A DNA stretch of 6,641 bases from an uncultured Pedobacter sp. (lineage in GTDB: Bacteria > Bacteroidota > Bacteroidia > Sphingobacteriales > Sphingobacteriaceae), in contig CAMLDJ010000302.1 of assembly GCA_946478755.1 (NCBI GenBank), forward strand, positions 1 to 6,641, given 5' to 3'. Below the pieces are notes generated by a model, which did no database searches, was not told the origin of the DNA, and worked only from the letters and a program-made list of their open reading frames with translations. Positions 1 to 5,108 of this stretch are shown one piece after another; the stretch's first letter is position 1; every line of letters begins with the position of its first letter. The position numbers and the translations under genes are program-made.

Positions 1-469
1 AAGAGTCGTCCAGTTCTGTACCCATAAATGAAATGCCATTGCCATCAATGACTCCAGCTCCGGAGATGGTCACCTGTTTAAGCTGATCGCCACTGATCCA
101 TAAAGTACCCTCACCTTTATTTTCCCGGAAAGCACTTTCCGTATATACTTTTTCATCCGCGTTAGCCAATACAGTAGCATTCACCTCTACGTGAAACTCC
201 ACATAAGACTTGAGTTTGAAAGGACTGGCCATATAAATTTTACCAGAAGGGACAATAACCCTTCCGCCGCCACCTGCTGAGCAGGCATCAATGGCTTTCT
301 GAATGGCAGCCGCGTCATCAGTACGTCCATCCCCGACAGCCCCGTAAGCGGTAATGCTGTAATCCTTTCTAAAGGGAACCGAAGCCAGATCAGCCGCAGC
401 AAACCCTGGAGCAAAACACATTAAAAGGATATAAAAAACAAATAGGTATTTTTTTTCTCTGTTCATCAT
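1..469 (-). CDS. GH28 polygalacturonase-like secreted glycosidase (partial, N-terminal 156 residues)
   Basis: The frame reads from tandem ATG codons at 469 and 466 to the left edge with no stop, so only about the first third of a typical 450-550 residue enzyme is present. Residues 1-25 form a type I signal peptide (basic MNREKK, hydrophobic core, FAAA cleavage region), so the product is exported. The mature start matches the pectin-lyase-like beta-helix opening of GH28: ITAYGAVGDGRTDD (39-52), AIQKAIDAC (55-63), GGGGRVIVPSG (66-76), LKSYVEFHVEVNATVLA (86-102) and VTISGAGVIDGNG (133-145). The catalytic GH28 motifs (NTD, DD, GHG, RIK) would lie beyond the window. GH28 enzymes hydrolyse alpha-1,4-galacturonan or rhamnogalacturonan; the exact substrate cannot be told here. 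The gene follows the GH92 gene by 44 bp on the same strand and is probably in one operon with it. A non-GH28 beta-helix enzyme is possible but less likely. Confidence 0.82.
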   Translation of the reverse strand, partial: MMNREKKYLFVFYILLMCFAPGFAAADLASVPFRKDYSITAYGAVGDGRTDDAAAIQKAIDACSAGGGGRVIVPSGKIYMASPFKLKSYVEFHVEVNATVLANADEKVYTESAFRENKGEGTLWISGDQLKQVTISGAGVIDGNGISFMGTELDDS

Positions 470-513
470 GGTCGGTTTATACAGTATACTTATGGATAGC
501 CGGATTTATCATT
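470..513. other. Short GH92-GH28 intergenic gap
   Basis: Forty-four bases separate the GH92 stop codon from the GH28 start codon. The gap is AT-rich, contains the small odd palindrome TATACAGTATA, and shows no Bacteroidota -7 element (TAnnTTTG), no hairpin followed by a T run, and no Shine-Dalgarno sequence. This fits co-transcription of the two minus-strand glycosidase genes rather than separate promoters. Confidence 0.5.
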
Positions 514-2817
514 TTACCTGCTGTTTAAGCCAGTTGGCTGATCATTTGCGGCCACACCCCATAGTGAAGGTTGTTTATCCAGAAAGATTTCCAGTCTGCC
601 TCCGTTAATGATGTCAGCATACCGGATATATGTTTTCGAATACGGTTGCCCGTTTAGTGTTAAACGTTTAATGAATGTATCATTTTTGCTTCGCTGATGC
701 TTAACGATCTCAAATACGCGGTTGCTGCTCAGCCTGATCTTAACGTTTCTAAATAGAGGAATGGATAGCAGGTATTGATCTGAAACAGGATCTAACGGAT
801 AAAAACCCATTGCTGCAAATACATACCAGGCAGACATCTGGCCGGCGTCATCATTGCCGCTCAGTCCACCAGGTCCATCTCCATATTCCTCAGCTAAAAT
901 CTGCTGCACATTTTTTGAAGTCTTCCATGGAGAAGCGGTGTAATTGTACATAAATGGGATCTGGTGCCCGGGTTCATTCCCATGCCAGTATTCCTTCTTT
1001 GCAAAAAGACTATCTAAAGCATTTTCCAGCTGATGCCGGCCACCCATTACCTTTGCCAGCCCTGGCACATCCTGCGGTACATAAAAAGTATACTGTCTTG
1101 GAGTACCTTCGGTAATGTAAGGCTCCCTGGAATCAGATTTGAATACCCGATACCAGGAACCGTCTGCATTCCTTCCCCTCACCATGTTTACCCCAGGATC
1201 AAAAACATTTTTATAATTGGCAGCCCGTTTTATGAGCAGGTTAAAATCAGTGGATTTGCCCAGCGCTTTCGCCATACTTGCCAAAGCGTAATCGTCGTAA
1301 GCATACTCAAGGGTACGGCTCACCTGCTCTTTTTTGTGAAAGGCCTCAGATACACTGTCTTCCATAGGAATATAGCCGTATTTCAGATAAGAACGCAAGG
1401 CCCTGCGTCCCATCCCGTTTTTATAATCCACCTCACCGGCTACCTTGAAAGCATTCCGGTGCATTAAACGGTAAGCCTCATTTACATCATAATCTTTGAT
1501 CCCTTTGTTAAAAGCGGAGGCTATAAAGGCGGTGCCATGATCCCCGACCATGGCAGAAGTATAATTATTCCAACATGGAAAAATAGGCAACCAGCCACCC
1601 TGCGTACCTTTCAATATCATAGCATTTACCCAGTCATTAACAAGTCCTGGCTGCAAAATCTCCATTAAAGGCAAATGGGCGCGATAAATATCCCACATCG
1701 AGAAATCGTCATAGTAATTGCCTTTAGCAAGCTTATTGAGCTGATAATCTCCCGAAAAGCGGGGATAGCTGCCATCAATATCATTGTACAGCCTTGGGTG
1801 CTGCATAACGTGATAAAGTGAGGTATAAAAAATTCGCTTATCCTTTTCTTTACTGGTTTCTATAACGGTTTGACTTAAGGCTTTTTGCCATACCTCTTTA
1901 TTTTTTGCGGCCAGTGACTTAAAATCCCAACCCGGGATCTCCGATGCAAGATTTTTTCTGGCTCCTTCGATGCTGCTGAACGAGGTACCCACCCTGATGC
2001 GCAGCTGCTCTCCTTTTTGAAGCTTCAAGCCGAGATAAGCACCAATATCCTTTTGATTGGCTATGCTATCGGCAAGAAAAATACGTCCCTCACTAAAGGT
2101 CCCTGCATCCTTAAATACACGATCTACCTGCATCACAAAATACCCACTGAAACCGGCAGGTCTGCCCCAGCCCTGATAAATCCGGTGTACCGGATTATAG
2201 CCATAGACCTCGCCGCTCTTTGCGTCAACCTTTATAAAGCCTTGTTGCTCATCGCTATTGGGGCTAACCAGCAAATAAAGGCTATCTGCTTTTGCTACCG
2301 TAATCTGAAGCATGGCACAACGCAGGCTAGCTGTCATTTCTGTGGTTAGCTGATATGCCGGCAACTTTAAGCGATAATAAAACGGTGTACTCTGCTCGTC
2401 ATCATGGGAAAAAGGGGTTCTATAAGCAGAAGCCTTCGTTTTCAATGAACCGGTAATGGGCATAAAGGTAACACTGCCATAGTCCTGGGTACAAGATCCA
2501 CTGATCCAGTGGCTGGCCCTAAACCCACTTAACAGGCTATCTCTGTATAAATATGGTGGCAGACACTTCATTTCAGTGGCCTGGGTCTGGGGAGTCCATT
2601 GCGTCATTCCAAATGGCAGGCCAACGGCGGGTATGGTATTCGCAAACTTCTCCGTTCCTCCGTCGCCATGCTTCAAGGCTGAAATTGTGGTGCTGGCGGC
2701 TGTACCAGCCATTGGCTGGACGTATTTAACCAGGTCCGGGTCCTGTGCAAGACCTATTAACGGACTTGAAATCAATATCCAGCAAAGAACTATTTGGTAT
2801 CCGGTTAGTTTGTTCAT
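514..2817 (-). CDS. GH92 family glycosidase, putative exo-alpha-mannosidase, exported
   Basis: Complete 767-residue protein of normal GH92 length. Residues 1-24 are a signal peptide (hydrophobic 8-23, cleavage near GLA-Q), with no lipobox cysteine, so a periplasmic or secreted soluble enzyme is expected. Family hallmarks appear in order: the N-terminal beta-sandwich with GDGGTEKFANTIPAVGLPFGM (51-71), SGSCTQDYGSVTFMP (106-120), DDFSMWDIYRAHLPL (370-384), GGWLPIFPCWNNYTSAMVGDH (407-427), TEGTPRQYTFYVPQDVPG (569-586), GNEPGHQIPFMYNY (613-626) and GNDDAGQMSAWYVFAAMGFYP (654-674). Glu570 sits where GH92 enzymes carry the general acid, and the Asp656/Asp657 pair sits in the general-base motif. GH92 members are Ca2+-dependent, inverting alpha-mannosidases of several linkages; the linkage here is not predictable. 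The residues after the acid, TPR, differ from the common EGNAWQYT form. The gene is 126 bp downstream of lacI and has an operator-like palindrome in its upstream region. Confidence 0.93.
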   Translation of the reverse strand: MNKLTGYQIVLCWILISSPLIGLAQDPDLVKYVQPMAGTAASTTISALKHGDGGTEKFANTIPAVGLPFGMTQWTPQTQATEMKCLPPYLYRDSLLSGFRASHWISGSCTQDYGSVTFMPITGSLKTKASAYRTPFSHDDEQSTPFYYRLKLPAYQLTTEMTASLRCAMLQITVAKADSLYLLVSPNSDEQQGFIKVDAKSGEVYGYNPVHRIYQGWGRPAGFSGYFVMQVDRVFKDAGTFSEGRIFLADSIANQKDIGAYLGLKLQKGEQLRIRVGTSFSSIEGARKNLASEIPGWDFKSLAAKNKEVWQKALSQTVIETSKEKDKRIFYTSLYHVMQHPRLYNDIDGSYPRFSGDYQLNKLAKGNYYDDFSMWDIYRAHLPLMEILQPGLVNDWVNAMILKGTQGGWLPIFPCWNNYTSAMVGDHGTAFIASAFNKGIKDYDVNEAYRLMHRNAFKVAGEVDYKNGMGRRALRSYLKYGYIPMEDSVSEAFHKKEQVSRTLEYAYDDYALASMAKALGKSTDFNLLIKRAANYKNVFDPGVNMVRGRNADGSWYRVFKSDSREPYITEGTPRQYTFYVPQDVPGLAKVMGGRHQLENALDSLFAKKEYWHGNEPGHQIPFMYNYTASPWKTSKNVQQILAEEYGDGPGGLSGNDDAGQMSAWYVFAAMGFYPLDPVSDQYLLSIPLFRNVKIRLSSNRVFEIVKHQRSKNDTFIKRLTLNGQPYSKTYIRYADIINGGRLEIFLDKQPSLWGVAANDQPTGLNSR

Positions 2818-2877
2818 CTCGGTTTTGCACTGTTAAACGGTACTTACAAAGTCCGCAATTACCGAAAATCTGTATTT

Positions 2878-2899
2878 CATCTTTTAATCGGGCAAGATG
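2878..2899. repeat. Inverted repeat in GH92 leader region
   Basis: The arms CATCTT and AAGATG match perfectly across a 10-base spacer that contains TTAATCG, the core half of the operator found nearby. It lies about 60-80 bases upstream of the GH92 start, between that start and the operator palindrome. No T run follows it on either strand, so it is not a convincing terminator. It could be a weak RNA hairpin in the GH92 leader, a secondary protein-binding half-site, or chance. Confidence 0.3.
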
Positions 2900-2908
2900 A
2901 GCTATATT

Positions 2909-2934
2909 TATTTACTTAATCGATTACGTAAATA
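2909..2934. promoter_or_regulatory. Putative LacI-family operator upstream of GH92 gene
   Basis: A 26 bp palindrome with left arm TATTTACTTAATC and right arm GATTACGTAAATA has 12 of 13 base pairs symmetric; the one break is at 2916/2927. The centre is the CG step usual for LacI-family operators, where the regulator's hinge helix intercalates. The left side is identical for 14 bases to the palindrome at 4003-4028. It lies 9 bp past the lacI stop codon and about 80 bp before the GH92 start, so it is placed to control the GH92-GH28 unit. Binding by the adjacent regulator is inferred. Confidence 0.8.
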
Positions 2935-2943
2935 CTGCTCCGC

Positions 2944-3960
2944 TTATATTGATACCGATGTAGAACTTCTCATAAATAGCTGGGAGGGGATTACACTGCT
3001 ATCTTCGCCTGAAATGGCATACTTTTTCTTCAGGGCCTTAAATAAAATTGTTGCCGCAAGCTCTCCCATCTCAAAGGCGGGTTGTGTGATAGTGGTAAGC
3101 GATGGATTAAGGATTGCCGCTGTAGAATCATTCGAAAAACACACGATTTTAATGTCTTCCGGAATGCGGAGTCCCAATTCCATGCAGACCAGGTAAAGTT
3201 CGGTTGTCATTTTGCTTACCGTAGCTACAATCCCATCTGGTCTGTCTTTACTGTTCAATACCTCAAGAAGTAACTGATAGTTCAGGCTAAGGTCTTCATT
3301 ATAATTGATAATACTAGCCGAATCATAAGACATCTGATAATCAAGCAAGGCCTGCCGGTAGCCCTGCATTCTTTTAGAGCTGATAGACAATGAATCTGAA
3401 ATGGACAGAATAGCAATCTTTTTACAGCCCCGTTCAATTAAATGTTGTGTCACCTGATAGCCACACTCATAATCATTTGTTGTGATCTTCGCTGTATCAA
3501 TTTCCTCGCATGTTCTATCGAAAAAAACCAGGGGTACGGCTTTATGCAGCGCTTTGATGTGGTCGTAGGTATTGGTTTTCATGGCCAGGGACATGATCAC
3601 CCCATCAACCCTTCCTGATTCGAGATCTTTTAAGATCTCCTTTTCACGTTCAAAGTTCTCATGCGTCAGGTAGATCAATGCATGATAGCCCTTTTCAATC
3701 GCAACCGCCTCAATGCCATTCAAGGCCAGTGAAAAGAAACTGTCAGCAACTTCCGGAATGACCACAGCGATGGTTTTGCTTTTTCGTTCACGTAAACTTC
3801 CTGCATAGGGATGAGGAACATAGTTTAAAACTGCCGCTAAATCCAGCACACGCTGCTTGGTAATATCACTAATTTCATGACTATCCCTCAAAGCCTTTGA
3901 AACAGCAGCAGTTGACAGATTCAACTGCTTAGCCAACATTTTAATGGTGATGTTACCCAT
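2944..3960 (-). CDS. LacI/GalR-family transcriptional regulator
   Basis: Complete 338-residue protein of the standard LacI length. Residues 4-24 (ITIKMLAKQLNLSTAAVSKAL) form the helix-turn-helix, followed by the third helix around ISDITKQRVLDLA (30-42) and the hinge LNYVPHPYAGSL (45-56), which includes the leucine that in this family inserts at the central CG of the operator. The rest is a two-lobed periplasmic-binding-protein-like sensor: IAVVIPEVADSFF (64-76), GRVDGVIMSL (116-125), VPLVFFDRTCEE (142-153), TNDYECGYQVTQHLIERGCKKIAIL (161-185), RPDGIVA (240-246), IPEDIKIVCFSN (267-278) and PSLTTITQPAFEMGELAA (286-303). The inducer is unknown; inositol, a uronate or a sugar released by the neighbouring enzymes are candidates from context only. 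Near-identical palindromes sit on both sides of the gene, which argues for autoregulation and control of both flanking transcription units. Whether it represses or activates cannot be read from the sequence. Confidence 0.94.
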   Translation of the reverse strand: MGNITIKMLAKQLNLSTAAVSKALRDSHEISDITKQRVLDLAAVLNYVPHPYAGSLRERKSKTIAVVIPEVADSFFSLALNGIEAVAIEKGYHALIYLTHENFEREKEILKDLESGRVDGVIMSLAMKTNTYDHIKALHKAVPLVFFDRTCEEIDTAKITTNDYECGYQVTQHLIERGCKKIAILSISDSLSISSKRMQGYRQALLDYQMSYDSASIINYNEDLSLNYQLLLEVLNSKDRPDGIVATVSKMTTELYLVCMELGLRIPEDIKIVCFSNDSTAAILNPSLTTITQPAFEMGELAATILFKALKKKYAISGEDSSVIPSQLFMRSSTSVSI

Positions 3961-4002
3961 TTTTCAAGAGATAATTTGGTCAACTGGTCCCGTTAAATCC
4001 AC

Positions 4003-4028
4003 TATTTACTTAATCGGTTAAGTAAATA
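4003..4028. promoter_or_regulatory. Putative LacI-family operator in divergent lacI / inositol oxygenase gap
   Basis: A 26 bp palindrome with left arm TATTTACTTAATC and right arm GGTTAAGTAAATA has 12 of 13 pairs symmetric; the single break is at 4014/4017. It has a central CG. It is centred about 55 bp upstream of the lacI start and about 105 bp upstream of the inositol oxygenase start, so one bound dimer could act on both divergent genes. Its twin is at 2909-2934, centre to centre 1,094 bp away. Confidence 0.82.
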
Positions 4029-4058
4029 AATCCCATTAAATATGGAAATCTAACAATT

Positions 4059-4066
4059 CAAAACTA
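4059..4066 (-). promoter_or_regulatory. Candidate Bacteroidota -7 promoter element for lacI
   Basis: On the minus strand this is TAGTTTTG, an exact match to the Bacteroidota sigma-A -7 consensus TAnnTTTG. The upstream -33 position has only a partial match (GTTTA). A transcript from here would begin around 4050 and carry a leader of about 90 bases to the lacI start, with the 4003-4028 palindrome inside the early transcribed region. That is a plausible roadblock position for autorepression. An eight-base match in an AT-rich gap can occur by chance, so confidence is low. Confidence 0.3.
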
Positions 4067-4120
4067 CAACTTTATCATCATAAACGGGCTGAATTAATAA
4101 TAAGATTAATCGAAAATCTA

Positions 4121-5011
4121 ATGAACACTAACCAAAGCAATTCCGCACAAGAGAACAATAGTCCATTGCATAATCTGGATGAATGGGAAAATGACGTATT
4201 GAACCGATACCCCGACCCATCTGCTATCAACAAAGACAAAAAGGAAGAAGATTTCAGAGCCTACGAAAAAACTGAAAAAGATGGAGTAAAAGAATTTTAT
4301 CGCCTGAACCACAAATACCAGACTTTCGATTTTGTGATGCAAAAAAAGCTGGACTACCTGAAGTTCGACAAGAAAGAAATGCCGATCTGGAGTGCTTTTG
4401 ATTTTCTAAATGAGCTTGTTGATGATTCTGATCCTGATACCGACTTAGACCAGATGCAGCACCTTATTCAGACTTCCGAAGCAATCAGGAACGACGGGCA
4501 TCCGGACTGGATGGTACTCGTTGGCTTAATCCATGACATGGGAAAAGTATTGTGTTTATTTGGCGAACCTCAATGGGCTGTAGTGGGCGATACTTTTCCC
4601 GTAGGCTGTGCTTATTCCGATAAAATTGTCTACCCGGAATTCTTTAAAGAAAATCCCGACTTCAACAATAAGACCTATCAGGACAAATTCGGTGTTTATA
4701 CTGAAAACTGCGGCCTGGATAAAGTACATATGTCATGGGGCCACGACGAATATGTATACCACATGATGAAGGATTACATTCCTGAACCCGGTTTATACAT
4801 GCTTCGCTACCATTCTTTCTATTCCCAGCACAGGGAAAATGCCTATTCACATTTAATGAATGAGAAAGACCACGAAATGTTTAAATGGGTTAGCCTTTTT
4901 AATCCATACGATCTGTATTCCAAAAATCCAAATCAAAAAAGCTGGGAGGAATTAAAGCCATACTACCAGAATCTGGTAGCTAAATACCTGCCTGTTACCC
5001 TTAAGTTCTAG
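4121..5011 (+). CDS. MIOX: Inositol oxygenase (myo-inositol to D-glucuronate, EC 1.13.99.1)
   Basis: Complete 296-residue protein, close in length to animal and plant MIOX (about 285-310). This non-haem di-iron enzyme of the HD-domain superfamily cleaves myo-inositol with O2 to give D-glucuronate. All five metal-binding positions known from the human enzyme are present: His114 (in DQMQHLIQTSEAIR), His138-Asp139 (GLIHDMGK), His208 (SWGHDEY), His231 (RYHSFY) and Asp264 (FNPYDLY). Lys142, matching the substrate-binding lysine of the HDxGK motif, is also kept. Other family blocks are DPDTDLDQ (104-111), GEPQWAVVGDTFPVGC (148-163), CGLDKVHMSWGHDEY (197-211) and LKPYYQNLVAKYLP (278-291). There is no signal peptide; the first 45 residues are polar and charged, so the enzyme is cytoplasmic. 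The start has no Shine-Dalgarno sequence, as is usual in this phylum. The gene diverges from lacI across an operator-like palindrome and is followed after 86 bp by a SusC-like receptor gene. Confidence 0.95.
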   Translation: MNTNQSNSAQENNSPLHNLDEWENDVLNRYPDPSAINKDKKEEDFRAYEKTEKDGVKEFYRLNHKYQTFDFVMQKKLDYLKFDKKEMPIWSAFDFLNELVDDSDPDTDLDQMQHLIQTSEAIRNDGHPDWMVLVGLIHDMGKVLCLFGEPQWAVVGDTFPVGCAYSDKIVYPEFFKENPDFNNKTYQDKFGVYTENCGLDKVHMSWGHDEYVYHMMKDYIPEPGLYMLRYHSFYSQHRENAYSHLMNEKDHEMFKWVSLFNPYDLYSKNPNQKSWEELKPYYQNLVAKYLPVTLKF

Positions 5012-5075
5012 CCGCTCTGCTCCTTCGGCATCGCGACAAGCAGCTAAGTAACAAACCAAATATAAATCATTAATT

Positions 5076-5108
5076 ATGAAACTAAACTTACCAAACCATG
5101 AGATTTAA
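5076..5108 (+). other. Ten-codon upstream ORF overlapping the SusC-like start
   Basis: ATG at 5076 opens a 10-residue frame (MKLNLPNHEI, then TAA) that ends 11 bases inside the SusC-like coding region, in a different frame. It could be a leader peptide coupled to translation of the receptor, the remnant of an older start lost by frameshift, or a chance ATG. Its opening MKLNLPNHE resembles ordinary N-terminal coding sequence, but it lacks other support. Confidence 0.2.

Noticed and set aside
187..414. Minus-strand open frame of 75 codons at the left end
   Set aside because: It overlaps the GH28-like gene in another frame on the same strand; the GH28 frame has the signal peptide and family motifs, so this one is a shadow.
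478..488. Small palindrome TATACAGTATA between GH92 and GH28 genes
   Set aside because: Short, AT-rich, lacks the central CG and does not resemble the 26 bp operator; consistent with chance.
1033..1467. Plus-strand open frame of 144 codons inside the GH92 region
   Set aside because: It is antisense to a strongly supported GH92 coding sequence and its translation shows no recognisable domain; shadow frame.
2897..3196. Plus-strand open frame of 99 codons across the first palindrome and the 3' part of lacI
   Set aside because: Antisense to the conserved sensor domain of the LacI regulator, with no family features of its own.
4118..4342. Minus-strand open frame with hydrophobic translation opposite the start of inositol oxygenase
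   Set aside because: The hydrophobic character arises from antisense reading of the charged, A-rich MIOX N-terminus; no other support for a membrane peptide.
5011..5044. Possible terminator after inositol oxygenase
   Set aside because: Only weak pairings are available (GCCG/CGGC with an 11-base loop, or CTGCT/AGCAG with a 17-base loop) and no T run follows.
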